64,000 bases of DNA, taken from positions 18,159,341 through 18,223,340 of the forward strand of contig NC_092368.1 in assembly GCF_030848805.1 (NCBI RefSeq), read 5' to 3'. The stretch comes from Temnothorax longispinosus (lineage: Eukaryota > Arthropoda > Insecta > Hymenoptera > Formicidae). Shown here one piece after another: positions 40,154 through 53,490 of the stretch (the stretch's first letter is position 1; every line of letters starts with the position of its first letter). The notes under the pieces were generated by a model. It saw nothing but the letters and a program-made list of their open reading frames with translations. It was not told the DNA's origin and made no database searches. Position numbers and translations under genes: made by a program.

Positions 40154-40197
40154 GGAATTTATTTAGTGAAGAGACTGGCGCGCGCTAAATAAATTCC
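40154..40197. other. Hairpin with perfect 13-bp stem
   Basis: GGAATTTATTTAG (40154-40166) and CTAAATAAATTCC (40185-40197) pair perfectly around an 18-nt GC-rich loop. Confidence 0.6.
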
Positions 40198-40668
40198 CAT
40201 AAACCGGTGCGCGGTGCTGGCCCTCCGTTCCTGCCGGAGCGCATATATATATATACGTACTCGCTGCTTGAGTATTCGCGGCACGAGAACCTGGCAGCGG
40301 TACGTCATTCGCTCTGTCGCTAATCAGAACTAACCGCATCTTCATCCTCTATCGGCGAAACAAAGAGAAAGAAGCTGCGCGCGAGACGAGAGAGAGAGAG
40401 GAATCGCGGCCATCTTCGCATCTCCGCTCCATCGACATCGCCCCCGTTTTACGAGCACTTCCTGCCAGACTTGTTATATCGGGGCGAAGTATCGGTATCA
40501 ATATCGGAAGGAAATATAAATGCCTCCAACTGATAATATTATCAAGAGGGCACGTGTATACGCAAGATCTCTCCCACACTAAATTCTCTCTCTTTTGCCT
40601 GAGGATTCCGAGTTGATTTTTACAAACGTATGACAACCGAAGACTTTATAAACGATCTACTTGGACTT

Positions 40669-40818
40669 TACGATGAACTTTTTCAAAATTATATATGCTT
40701 ACCAGATACAAATAATTAATTTCAAGCTTGATACATATAACTCTACGATGGACTTTTTCAAAATTATATATGCTTACCAGATACAAATAATTAATTTCAA
40801 GCTTGATACATATAACTT
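40669..40818. repeat. 75-bp near-perfect tandem duplication
   Basis: Two adjacent 75-bp copies (40669-40743 and 40744-40818), AT-rich, beginning TACGATG(A/G)ACTTTTTC and almost identical otherwise. The low divergence indicates a recent event. Confidence 0.92.
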
Positions 40819-41161
40819 TAGTTAAGCTTAGTTACTCAAATATAAGCAAAATTTAAAAGACGATAAATAGTGACTTTCTCCACAACTTTTTGAAAAAATA
40901 TAACAAACAAAAATTAAAGAAAAAAAAGCTTTTTAAAAAGAAAATTGCTAAAAGTAAAACGAGCAAAGAACATATTTCCAAATGTTACTCAAATATAAAA
41001 AAAACCGTTTTATGAACCGATATTATATCTCGAGGGCTGACTTTTCGCAATGCCTCTTAAAAGTCGAGCAAAATATATAGAGAGCTTGGTGCGGAAACGG
41101 TCCAAGCGAATTCCCTTAAATCACTAGGCGGATGGTCGACCCTCTCGCCGACTCCGGGAGT

Positions 41162-41182
41162 GTCTCTCTCTCTCTCTCTCTC
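41162..41182. repeat. (TC)n microsatellite
   Basis: About ten uninterrupted units. Confidence 0.9.
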
Positions 41183-43964
41183 CTCCTTCGAGTTCTCGAA
41201 TCGTCCTTATCGAGCGGTCGATCTACGGACCCGGCACCTCGGTGCCGTACCGTTTTCCTCGAGTCGAAGCTGGTTGGACGCGCACGAACACGCGGGGCGC
41301 TGGATAATACAGTCGTCAGTTGATTTATGGGTTAATAGTTAACCGGCCGTAAATAATGCTAATCACACTCTTATTATACGTTCCGTCGCGCCGCGGCCGG
41401 GAATGTTTTGTCCGGGCCCGTTTCAAAACGGCCGTAAGGGCCGAGAGCGAGATCGGCCGAATCCTCGCACGTCGCGTCCTCTTTGTCAACCATATGAGCA
41501 TTCTCAAACCCGGGTTACATGTCCCAAAGATATTAGGATTGCAAAAATGCATCACTAGCAAATAATCCTTCAGAAAACTTTCTCACAGAAAATCCCAGTT
41601 TCTTTCAAATATTACTTTCATCATACTCGTAATTCAGATATCCCTCACGGGATATCTTCCGAAGGATAAATATACCTCATTACAATGCTTTATTATGATC
41701 ACAGAAAATAAAAATAATAATAAAACACCCCCCCAATTTCGTGTCGTTGTTTTATTTACTATCCCCTTTATATCAGAATTCCATATATTCAACATTTATA
41801 AGAAAAGGGACGACATATATATATATTCGGCACCCTACTATTTGTACGTGCGTCAGGAGCGCAGAAAAGGATGAGTATTGAATGCGCGGACCAAATCGAA
41901 ATCCGCATCGTGGGCACAGCCTCCCTCGGAACCCACGGGATCGGAAATCGACGGCTTGTCCAACCTACACACGACGGCGGCGAATAAAATGCCCGATACA
42001 TTTTATTTGGTCCGCGCGCGAATGGCACCATCGGCGCGCTGACGCAGCGTTTTCCGCCCCAAACGAGCGGAGGACCGAAGAAAAAGGCGAGCACCGGAGG
42101 GGTGGTTTTCGCCGCTGTGAAAACGCCGCCGCCGGTGTCCGGATCGGATCGAGGATTTAGCCCGCTCGGAATCCGCCGCGGATTGGATTGTATTTCGTGG
42201 CACACGTACAGTTTTCGCTGACACTTTTGCTTAGAGCACGCAAGCGAGAAATCCCAGCTCAATTACATACTGAGAAAGATTTTCACGTCACAATCTTGTC
42301 CGTCCCGCGATTCGGATAATACGAAAATTCTTTCGAAACGCGACCTCGAATCGATCTGAGCGAGCTTCTTCGATTCGCCGTATAAAGAGAACTAAGAAAA
42401 TTGCGATTATTTACCTATTATCTAAATAGGATACATTGCAGTTACATTACGTTATCTCTAAAATTGAATCTTCGGACTCACCGGAAGCACTTTTACATCC
42501 TTGTAGTAAGTTATTAGTAATGTATTGTTAAATATTTTAGAATATTTTCACAAGTGGAAAAAAATTTTACAACTTTGCGCGCGCGTGAAAATGTTCTTAA
42601 TTCAATTTCTAAAGTCTTCAGATGATTTATAATTTTGTCAAATAGCAGGATAGAATTCTATTTCACATATATTGTGACGTATGTGTGCGGTTCAATGATT
42701 CTTTATATGTTTTTCGTTACATGCACGCTGCGCGAAATTACAAGTAGAATTTTATTTATATTCTGTGAATTACGGATCGATTAAAGCGCGTTCAATCGTC
42801 GTAAAATATCACAAACAATTAATTCGCAGTTTATTTCTGAACGAGCCAACGATTCCGCGTTCGATCTATACGTTCTGTATTTTAATAAAGGGTAGTCGCG
42901 CAAAGAGATAAGACAGCGAGAATGCACGTGCTCGCGCGCGTGTGAGTGCGTGCATGCGTGAGCAACGCCGAGATATTGATATAAACAGGGGGCAGGGCCG
43001 AGCTGGAGCGTGCTTTGTAATCAGGGCCCCATTAACATCGGAGGTGGTCAATCTGTGCGAGAACGTTGCCCGGACCGGGGCATCGTTCGAGGCTATCCCC
43101 GACTTTTCGCGCGGCTCTCCACGCTGCCTCGCTCATCTTTCATCCCTCTTCCCAAGAAGATGCCACGCGCTGACGTCATCTTCCTCCCCCCTTCCCCGTG
43201 GGGTGCGCACCTGTCCTGTCATTTACGAAACGTCGAATTATGCTAAGTGCGATCCGATATACGACGGATACGCCCGGTGCGAATCTATAGACGATAGTGA
43301 TGTTTGCATTCGACCGACCGCCATTTTTTGTCTCCGTAATTCGCCCCGAGACAAATACTACGGTGCAAAGCTGATCATGATAAAATATCAAAATATACCG
43401 GTACTTTCTCTTTATTATTTTATAATATTTAAAAGTATCGATAACTTCTCTTTAAAAGTAACATAAATATTAATACAATATGCTTTATACAGGAACGGAG
43501 TACGCGTAATTTTAGTTGCCCGTCATCGATTTTTATAAGTTTTCTAATCAAATTATTACGGTTGATATTAAAAAAAATACAACTGCATCGGGTTTTAGTT
43601 ACGCATCACAAAATATTCTCCCATTTTCAGAAAATGGCAATCGAAATTCGCGACGACGACAAGCAAGAACCGAGGAAGTATCCAACCGAAACGAAGAGGA
43701 AAGACAAGGGGGAGAGGGATCAAGAATGGCGTAATCTCGATATCGCCGAGGCATCAAGGCATCGGTGCCATCGAGCTGTGAGGCTAAGTATACATTTTAT
43801 CCGTAACGCGTTCGCCATTACCCTACGATGCCCAGGCCACGGGCTAAGTAACGGGCCGTGAGGCCCCGAGAACGGCTTCGTAATGCGATGTGTGTGCAGC
43901 ATAAGTGGCCATCAGCCAACATAAACAATCGCCATGGTAAGTATACGGTGCGACGATGTCCGTT

Positions 43965-43997
43965 CCTCCTCCTCCCCTCCTCCTCCCCTCCTCCTCG
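43965..43997. repeat. CTCCTCCTCCCC-type tandem repeat
   Basis: Nearly three copies of an 11-12-bp pyrimidine unit on the plus strand. Confidence 0.8.
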
Positions 43998-45949
43998 CCG
44001 CTCCACCTGCGCAAGGGGGACTCTTCGGGGCCCGACAGGGGAGACGGAGAGACGGTGTGCCGCAGCACGCCGCGATGTAATGGAGCCATTATCGCTGGAT
44101 AACTTCATCATCGGACACTGGCGTAGGCCGGGGGGAAAGAGACGTAATCTTCCGGTCAAGGGGGTGGCAGAATCGATGATGGGAACGGCCAGTGACGTCT
44201 TATAGACGGAGGGAGTTGATGTCTCGAAGCTTCAAACTCTGAAGATCTTATCATAAACAATGTAAAGAGATGTTTCGTTATTTACCCATAACTTAAAGTG
44301 TGTAAATTTTTTCATGTAGTTTTTTCTAGGAGTTTTATTCACTTAGAGTCATACTTTTGTCCACGAATTAATACAAATCTATGATAAATATGAATTTGTA
44401 ATTCTCAACTTGATTATTTGTCAGCTCTAAAAATGTTTTGGTATTTTTCGAGAGGTCTACCGCGCATTCGGTAATAGGTATACAAATTTTAGGTAATAAA
44501 AATGGCGTATTGATATACACGCAATATTTTGCTGCTGCAGTTTGATTACTGAGAAGAGAAATATTAGTTTATTGAAAATGTTATATATTTAGCTTGGGTA
44601 GAGACACGCGGAGATTTATGTGATCTCGCCAGTTTATTTCCTTATTCTGCAGCTTTCCTTTTATCGTTTATTTCGTTGGACGCGGCTCGCCGCGATTTTA
44701 TCTGAGGCGCGTTCGCCTATTTATTGCGCACGTAAGAGCTCGTTGACTTTATTGGAACGCGTTCTCCGAACCGAAGCGTTTCGCCACCGCCATCGCCGGT
44801 GTCATAAATTTCGCGAGCTGCGACGAATTATTTGCGGCGGCGCGGCGCGATGGCGCGGCGGGTTCCGCGGGACGATTTCTCGAAATAAGCGTCGCTCGCC
44901 TCCGTCCGAGGGATCGGAGTCGGGCCCCCGGTATCAATCTAAATTACAAATTCCATCGAACAATGGCGTGAACGGAGGGAGGACCTCCGGCCGTTAATGC
45001 GAGCGGACCGAGAGAGAGGAAGATTGCGCTCGCTGGCCGAGAGCGTGGAGCGCATTAACTTAATTTATTTGCCCTTTATTCGGCCGTCAGTCGCGCCGCC
45101 AGACGTCGACCGGCGCGGGCGGTGCCACTTAACACCAGAACGTTTGCGACTTTGCGAACTATTCAGAGGAATAGTTATTTACGAGTGGTGCGAATCGTGC
45201 CGGCCACGTAACTTAAAACCGTTGAAATTATTGATTGAAATTAATTCCCATTGAAAAGTAGCGTGAAGTTTGAAATAAATTTAAATTAATTCTTCCAAGT
45301 AGTAATTTTAATTGCGTTTATACATGCGCGTGTCTTAAATAATTATTTTTTCCATTTGAGATATTTATTTAGAAGAGAAAGCTATCGCAGAGTTAAATAA
45401 AATTATATTTGATGCATATACGTTGTGAAATAATATTGTAAAATATCTAAAACTACAATACTACAATACAGCGCGTTTAAAATTGTTGTAAAATAAAGTT
45501 AGTAAGTTACCGATGAGAAAACAAAGTTTTCCAAAGGAGACCGAGAAAACGAAAGTTTGGCTATACAATCCTCGAAAACACAGAGTCGATGAGGCAATAA
45601 ATTCTACGCGGGACAAAGTTCACGGTAACCGCGATAGACCGACCCTAAGTGCGGGGTGTAGTCCGGACCGAGTCCGTATTAAGTTTTCGGGGGATGTAAA
45701 GCGCAGTCGTAACAAGGGGTGGCTTTCCTATGATTTCGGGACGAGACCACCAACACCAGCGACCGTCGGGACGCGTCCGTGAAACGGGGTAGTTTCAACC
45801 GCTATTGCGCACCCCACTGACAAAAATTATATTTGGATTACAAGCATTATCGTCGGGGACTAAACTTGACTTTTATGGCAGCGAGTTTCGGGGGTTTGCG
45901 CTCCGTCGGTTTCTCTCTCATTCAATCGGAAATTAGGCCAACAATCGTC

Positions 45950-46395
45950 ACAGATTTTCATAAGCAATGTTACGTTTCAATCTTTTTTATTAATAAGTTA
46001 TTTATTAATAATTTCGTGGTGTATTTTTATTAATTAGTTATAACAATCCATTTAAAACGATAATAAATTTGTATTTGTAAACTGTATAATATATAAAATT
46101 CCTTTTACTTCCAGCTTTATTTAAAGAAATAACATCTTTAAATAACACTTTTATAAAAATAATAAAAGTATAATTTGAAGATATTATTTTTTAAATAAAG
46201 CTTACAAATAAAAAATAGGAATTCTAAAACAGTTTACAGATATAAATTCGTTATCATTTTAAATGGATTATATTATTATCAGTTGCGTAACTAGTTGTCA
46301 TAAAGACGTACCACGAAATTATAAATGAATAACTTGTTATGGAAAAGATTAAAACATCAAAATATTGACGTTACTTACGTATTTTTCTTGACGAG
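45950..46395. mobile_element. Imperfect fold-back element, about 440 bp
   Basis: Long imperfect inverted arms. The left arm (about 45950-46090) includes ATAATTTCGTGGT and ATCCATTTAAAA; the right arm (about 46230-46395) carries the reverse complements in the same order. Inner arms pair again around GTAAACTGT/ACAGTTTAC. No coding frame. Edges are approximate and no target-site duplication could be fixed. Confidence 0.55.
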
Positions 46396-48805
46396 TTTTA
46401 TCTGGCGATTAATGAGAAGAAGAAAAACTTTTGTGATGAAAGAAGCACGAAAGAATTTGATATTAATCATCTACAGATCTCCCGGGTGACCCGCTAGTGA
46501 AAATGATTCTGCGACACTGATGACGTCGCGTTCGCTTAACACTGAATGTCGATTAGGTTCGCGATTTCCATCCTTCGCGCGAATTCATTTCCCTATTATT
46601 TCGCGACGTCGCCCAGGTGATATATGAATTGTTTGGTACGAGAACGCACGCGCGAATTGTCCTAAATATCCATCGAGCCTCTCCTCGGGGTGTTGAAGCG
46701 AGTCGCGTGCCGGGCATCCATCATCCCTTTAAAAGGGTCGCCGAAGGGAGGGAAAGCCGGTCCGCTAAACGTTGTCAAAACGTTGACGAAGTCACGTGCG
46801 AGGTTGAAGAAACGCCCGTTGATCGACGAGCGCGCCTTCGGATATATTTTGCCCCGCGATTCATCCTTCGAGGATGCATCGCGCTCTTCTAAAATTTCCG
46901 TTTTGAAAACCGAGGGTTACTATGGGAGAACGAAGACTTAATCATGATATTGACGCAGCGTAGCTGCATTGATATCTTGTGAAATTTAAAGCAATAATTT
47001 ATAAACGTTTCTTATAATCTGCGCACTCTTGCCAGTTAGGAATGATCAGAAAATCGGGCGAGATTAATTTGCAAATTTTAACATCAGGCAATGCATTCCA
47101 CAATCCGGCCAATCTCCGGCCGCAGGATAACAAAGTAGGATTTAATTCAGGCGACTTCAGGTGGTTGTCTGAGGGTCGGACCCGGGCAGACTCTCTCGTT
47201 CAGCACGTTGGCAGTGATTTAAAATGATACGCGCTGCAGGCTGGCGTGCCTGCCCGGCCGGCGCGCTCGGCTCGGGGTCATCCCAGGAGTGCAGTACCTC
47301 ACAGTCAGCCGCCTCCGGTTTCATGCGACGCGATTAAAAAGCTTCCGCTCCGGGCGCTGCGGATGGAGCCCCGCGAATTTATCAGCCCGCAAGACAGGTC
47401 TCGTCCCGAAAACGATCGTCTCGCCCCGAGTCGAGTTATTCCCGTACGATTTGTAGAAGGCATGTCCCCACACGGCCCGGACGACCGGCCGTTATAACGA
47501 TTCCCGAGGTCGACCTCACTTCCTTTGATAGCGGCGTCTTAAAGTCTGTCACGGTCACGCTGGGAGAGCCAGTTGCGCGCGCTTTCGTAATCTCGGTCTT
47601 CATCCCTCTCTCGCGCCCGTCCCCTCCCGGATCCTCCCTCGCTAAGGGATATTAATTATGCTCGGCGATAATGACCATCACGCGCGAGCAACGAATCCGT
47701 TAATTGGCCGGCAGATAGCCGGCCGGCCGGCCGGCTTCCTAGTGTGAGAGACAAGTGTGCCGATTGATAGGACGGAAATAGATCGCGGCGGAACTTAAAA
47801 TCGGAACGGCGAATTCACGACTTTCCACGCGGCTGATTTATGTTTCCTCCTAGAGCAGCCGGAGAGTCGCGGCCTAGTTTGCATCGCTGGAGCGATGCGC
47901 CGCGCGCTATAATCGATATCGTTCTGTAATTTTCCGACGTGCCTCTCTCGCTGAAAACCCGACCAACAGAGAACGATTTCTTACTGTCCGAAATTTCTCC
48001 GAGCTGCAGAGCGTCGACGTGATTTAATATAGATTTAAATATAAAAAAAGACATATAATACATGAAAACAGGAAATAATTGAAGCGAGTAATTAGATTTT
48101 GCTGCACAAAGTCGCGATGCTGCGACGAGAATTGTAATAATTGATCGTTCGGTTTCGAAAAACGGAACTGATTTATCTGACATAGAAGATGCGCGCATCA
48201 ATCATCGCAACCGCCACATAATGATTTCGTAACCGTTGTGGTCGCTGAAAACGGCCGTAGATTGAAGAAGCTTGCGAGAGACAGTTAGATTAATGAATGT
48301 CGAATACTTTACGTGATGAAAAAACTATCAGCGGATTAAAACGTAATCATGAATCGTATATACAAAAGAAAATAAACTTATATTATCTCGTACTATTTTA
48401 AACGCCTGTCTTGTATTTTTATGCTCTTGCGACGTTATCTTCGACTTATTTTGGACAGTTTAAAAGATTTTGGCCTATTTGGCTTATTCTATCAGAGAAA
48501 GAGAGAGAGAGGAAAGGGGAGAATTTGGGAGATAGGGAGGAAGGTGATAAAGAGGATGTTGGGCGGGAAAAGAGGAGGGGGCAGGGAGAGAGACGGATCA
48601 GATAGAGTGGCGTACAATGTTGTAGCGGGATCGCGAAAAGAGCAACAAATCCAGTGGCTTTATCGGCCATCGCCGGTGTAATCCTATAGGTACTTAGCGT
48701 GAAATCCCATAATCGATAGTTTGCTTAACCCGCTGCCACGTGGCGCCGCGTGCGAGCCTCCATTAGAACTGGCTACGCACACCTTTAATGCGAAGTGTGT
48801 TACGT

Positions 48806-48807
<2 letters not shown>

Positions 48808-48865
<58 letters not shown>
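48808..48865. repeat. (GA)n microsatellite
   Basis: Nearly perfect GA repeat of about 58 bp. Confidence 0.95.
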
Positions 48866-50472
48866 TGTGTGCAAAGCTCGTAGGGTGACCGTATCTCTAT
48901 GTTAATATGGGAATGTGGACCCAACGGTGGCCCATGGGGGAATTCGATACGCCCCGCGCGACGCATCTGGACGCGGCTTTCCCGCGACCGACTTAATTAC
49001 CGGAGTCTAACGAGCTTCCCTTGCGGAAAATTTTCTTCTCCGCGAAAGTACTGAGGGACAAACTAACGCAGCGCTTACGAAAGTACGATGATATCGTGCG
49101 ACGATTAGCTGAGCGAGGAAATCGTCGTCCAAGTGGCCTCAAAGAATCTGTTTAGTATAACGTTAAAATATACAAGTTTCAGAATTAAGAACAGAAAGAT
49201 AACGTAATAAAGAAAGTAAGAAGTAGGGAGAGATGGACGATCTTTGAGTGTTGTTATTAAAAGATTAAGCAGTTCCAAAAAGAAGTAGTTAGCACTATCA
49301 ATCACGAGGATCTCGTCATTGCGCAAAAATGTACATCTTAGATTTATCTGTTTCCATTTTTAGTAAAACTGGATTAGTTTTTTGTAAGTAGGTTTTTTCG
49401 TAAGTGTCAAATAGATCAACCATTTCGAAATTTTTGTTACTACAAACAATTACAAATGAAATGCTAACGTTTTCCGTAAAAAAATTGATTTTTCGTCGGG
49501 TGCCAGGTTTACATAGGCGTGAACGGATATTATATTGAAAGTTCAGTATTATTTAATGCGCGAAAATGAATTATTCTCAAGCGATATTCGCGGTATAGAG
49601 CAATAGGGTTTATTAAAAGCTGGAATTGGAAGTTCTTCTCACAAAGAGAATATGTTAATCACAGGCGAGATCGTGACCAAGGATACTTACGATCGATCAT
49701 GTGCGATCTTAGATACTTGAACGGATGTGGAGTATCTTCGTTTAGATCGACGAAGCTAACTTCATATCAATTTTATAAAAGCGTTAAATAAACAATAAAT
49801 GATGGACAAAAAAGTAAAAAAAAATATAGTAAATAAAATATAACTAGTACTAAATTTTACTTATTGTTAGTTCTACATAATAATGTGTATATCAACCGTG
49901 TATCTATATAGCACGAAGAAACGCTCGCTCACTCGCTCCTCCGTTGTCAATTCTAAATCACTCGCGGTCGTTGACATTCGCGGGGAGCTCTCGCGCGGTC
50001 CAGAAATGACCGCGTGTAGACCCGTGACAGAAATACCAAAGCAGGAAGCGGTTTGTCGACGATAGAAGACGGTCGATTTCCAATCGTTCACCAGCGGACA
50101 TATCTACTGGCCTCTCGATGGCTCGACAGCGCGGCCGGCCGAAGAAAACGAGCAGAAGAACGGCGAAGCGAGAGCGCGCGGCGGGAGATAAGGCCTTTGA
50201 AGATAGCCGCAAGGTCAGCTCGTGGATGTGACCCCAGCATCCTGCCCGACTGAATTCGAGTTTAATGAATAACTATTGAATCCCGCCTCTATCGTTGCCA
50301 ATAAGAGCAAAGAGGCGGCGCGCCGTCGCCTCCGCCGCCGTATAGTCGCTTGCATAGAGGAGGAAATCGCTAAGCTTCTATTTTATGAAGCGCGGCGGTT
50401 TCGACAAGCAATCGGACGTCGGGAATCGATTAGGTTCGACGGAACAGCCTGCAACGTGACCCGATCGCAAAT

Positions 50473-51060
50473 GGATCTGTGAAGTTGGCACGACAGTCTA
50501 TACGAATTTCCAAAAAATACTAATAGTTCTAATAGCACTTTTCATAGTTCTACAGTGCCTGATAAAAATTAAAAAAAGTTCCGCATTCCTTATATTAAAA
50601 AATTGAAATTGAAAAAATGTTGTACTAGCTTTGCGAATCTAGCACGGTACTCTCTCTACCAATTAACAATTTTTAAATAATTTTTAATATCCGCGCTCAG
50701 CATGATGCTTAATGACAAGTGTCGTGCTGATGATTTTCTTTAACGATTATTTTCGACAGTTCAAAAACAATTAAAAATAGTTAATCACCGGAATTCGTTT
50801 TAATTGTTTTTAAATAATTAAAAGTAGTTAATTACCGGAACTCTTTTTAGAACTAATTCTAAAACACAGAACTCTTGTAGAACTGTCGAGAACTACCTTT
50901 AGAACTGCCAAAAATCGTCAACACGACTCATTTTCATTAATATAAGGAATGCGGAACTCTTTTTAATTTTTTTAGGCACTGTAGAACTATTAAAAAGTGC
51001 TATTAGAACTATTAGTATTTTTTTTTAATTCGTAGACTGTCGTGCCAACTTGACAGATCT
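50473..51060. mobile_element. 588-bp MITE with ~125-bp terminal inverted repeats and 9-bp target duplication (Mutator-like)
   Basis: ATCGCAAAT is exact on both sides (50464-50472 and 51061-51069). Ends are GGATCTGTGAAGTTGGCACG and, reverse-complemented, AGATCTGTCAAGTTGGCACG. The inverted repeats continue with small gaps for about 125 bp through AATACTAATAGTTCTAATAG and TTCCGCATTCCTTATATTAA. The interior holds short internal repeats (AGTTAATNACCGGAA twice) and modules also found at 52985-53230. Nine-base duplications with long terminal repeats are characteristic of Mutator-like elements; no transposase is encoded, so the assignment is structural only. Confidence 0.8.
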
Positions 51061-51118
51061 ATCGCAAATAAAGAAACAGTCTGCGATATAGCGATCGTGA
51101 ATTTATTGGATTTTCTTG

Positions 51119-51120
<2 letters not shown>

Positions 51121-51149
<29 letters not shown>
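51121..51149. repeat. (TC)n microsatellite
   Basis: Uninterrupted TC repeat. Confidence 0.95.
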
Positions 51150-51151
<2 letters not shown>

Positions 51152-51694
51152 TCCCGGATTATATTGATGCAAAGCGAGATGTTAGAAAAGTCGCGTGATT
51201 GCGCGCGTCGGCTTAATTAACTGTAGCCAATCGGCGTGCTGCGTATTGAAACCATTTTCACGGCGATTGGAATTAGAGCGACCCGCCATTCCCCACCGAA
51301 ACACCGACGGAGGCCCGTTCCCATGACGCGGAAACGAGGCGTACGTAATCGTGTGTACCAGCAATTCGACGTGGTCGGGGGGGCTAGAAAGATGGCTAAA
51401 TTATTTGGGAACATTTCTCCCTGGGTAAATTATTTGGTAACTGCCACCATCAACCATTTTTCGAAAGTCGGGTGCCAGGCATAAGTTTCGTTCACTACCA
51501 CGACGAAGAAATGCAATCCTCAGGATCGTCTTTGTAACTTGGGGATCCTGGGTCGGGTAGATATAATTTAAAATCTATGCTTCATGAACCACACATCTAA
51601 GAACGCGTTTGAGCGTCATCGTACATCATTTTCTATGTCAATACATTTCAAATATTTTTTGTCACCTATATATATGTATGCTAAAATCATGAAT

Positions 51695-51853
51695 TTATAA
51701 TGAGGTTCTTCAGTGAAAGCTAGCATAAAGTGCAGCACCAATATAAAAATTGGTAGTATTTGGTAGTATTGGTATCATTTACGCCGCTATAACTACCAGG
51801 CACAGTGGCTCCCCTGTGCGGGAGCAAAAGTTAGTGAAGAACCTCATTGTAAT
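51695..51853. mobile_element. Short fold-back MITE
   Basis: ATAATGAGGTTCTTCAGTGA near 51697 pairs with the reverse complement at 51830-51850 (ACAATGAGGTTCTTCACTAA). The interior contains a TTGGTAGTAT direct repeat. Target-site duplication is not clear. Confidence 0.6.
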
Positions 51854-52519
51854 TTTTATTATTATAAAAATACCGAATATATTTTAAGAAAAATATACTG
51901 AGGACGAAACATGCTGCCGCGTTATCTTGATTTATCAGACGCCGCACCACAAATAATTTTCTCGATTTGAAAGTAGAGCTACTACGACGAAAAGAAGTTT
52001 CCACGTACAAAGAGAGCTCTGTCCCAGCTTTCGGATCTTAATACCTGAAAGTTCACGCGAGTCTCGAAAGATCCTCGCAGGTGGCTGCGGCTGCGGCGCG
52101 TATCTTGCGCCCGTTCCCCTCACGCCCGCGGGGGGGAAGCCGGTTTGCGGTTTCTCGCGAAATTTATGATGATTAAACGTTCGGTCCGGCCGAGAGGTGC
52201 GACGACTTCATTGACCTACCCGCATCCATCGCGCGGTCTCCTCGGACAAATTGGATTATGATTTTATGCCGCGTGCTGATTGCCGATCGCGTGAAAGGGA
52301 GGCGCATCAGGCAGGTGAACAAAATCGCGCGCGTCAACCGAAGCTTTCCTCGATGTTCTTTGCGTCGTCGCGATAATTATTAGCGGTAGATTCTTGTAAT
52401 CCGGCGATTGTAACGGATATATTTATATACAAACGTCGGAATAGGCGCTCTGTGGGATGTAATTATTTTGTAAGCAATAACAAATCCATTACTTCGGATT
52501 AAAATGAGAGATGACTCAC

Positions 52520-52578
52520 CGGCACCGACTGCGCAACAACGGAGTCGTAACTGCATCGTCGCGTCGCTACGTTGTGAT
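52520..52578 (-). other. Candidate second exon of the left divergent transcription unit
   Basis: Bounded by acceptor TGTATTTTACAG and donor GTGAGT, 59 nt. The matching block in the other arm (56422-56474) is 53 nt and has the same boundaries. An ATG at 52554-52556 opens MQLRLRCCAVGA but reaches the donor after 37 nt, one frame off from the paralogous 36 nt. No in-phase next exon was found to the left, so coding potential is doubtful. Confidence 0.4.
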
Positions 52579-52865
52579 CTGTAAAATACAAATGTACAAA
52601 TCAAATTATAACAGCGCTCAAGATAATCGATATCACGTACATACATATTATGCGCGCAATGATTATATTTCTGGAAACAATAACTGCGCGCGTCAAAATT
52701 TTTATTCTTTCACGTGAATATATTTATTAAGATATTTGCATTTTTACGAGAAACCTTGTTGTTAGATGCAAGCTTCTTTTAATATTTATATATAGAAATC
52801 TTTCTTTCTATAATTTTCATATAAATCATTCGTTTCAGGAAATATAATTGAAAATAAACGATTAA

Positions 52866-53360
52866 TATTTCCATTTCTACCTCGAGTTCTACCAATGCAG
52901 ATTGACTTTAATCTCGGTTGAATAATATAATATTTAATAACAATTCTCGATGGTTCTAATCGAATTCCACACATATACAATTTTAGATCGATATTCCACC
53001 AATTAACAATTTTTAAATAATTTTGCAGCATGACGCTTAAAACAAGTGTCGTGCTGATGATTTTCCGCGATTTAAGGATTATTTTCAACAGTTTTAAGAA
53101 AAGTTTTAGTGATTAACCATTTTTTAAACAATATTTAACAGTTACGTCCAACACGACACTTAAAAAATCAAAATTGAAAAAATGTGCTAACTTCGCAAAT
53201 CTATAGCACGACACTCTCTCCTATAAAGTACCTACCAAAACGTGGTGAATCTCGGATTAACTTACTTTTTATCTTTTTCTAATTCTTAGAAGTAAAAGAA
53301 GATGAAAAGTAAGTTAAACCGATATTAAAATTAATCTGCACTGGTATAGAAATGGATATC
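52866..53360. mobile_element. TTAA-flanked 495-bp insertion in the left arm
   Basis: TTAA flanks it at 52862-52865 and 53361-53364; the other arm has a single TTAA (56021-56024) at the same alignment position, the intact empty site. The ends are imperfect inverted repeats sharing CCATTTCTA and TGCAGATT with the same order. The interior contains sequence related to the 50473-51060 element (52985-53230) and a 20-bp-stem hairpin near 53262-53325. Target and ends fit a piggyBac-type non-autonomous element; no transposase. Confidence 0.75.
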
Positions 53361-53490
53361 TTAAGCCCGCGAGAAACAGATATGTATTACAAATAGTATA
53401 AATAATAATTATTACGTAAATAATGTAAGAATAAGAGTGTAATTAAACAAGTCATTATTATTCGTATATAAATACTAATAATTTACTTAC

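Larger units (their letters stand above)
34801..50463. other. Upstream region without recognisable gene
   Basis: About 15.7 kb with no exon I can support on either strand. It contains a poly-C run (35661-35674), a 20-bp palindrome (35175-35194), microsatellites, a 75-bp tandem duplication (40669-40818), a 13-bp-stem hairpin (40154-40197), and a fold-back element near 45950-46395. Open frames up to 183 aa lack domains, splice context or compositional support. Confidence 0.5.

Noticed and set aside
41789..42262. 157-aa open frame on the minus strand
   Set aside because: No domain or splice support; overlapping frames on both strands in GC-rich DNA.
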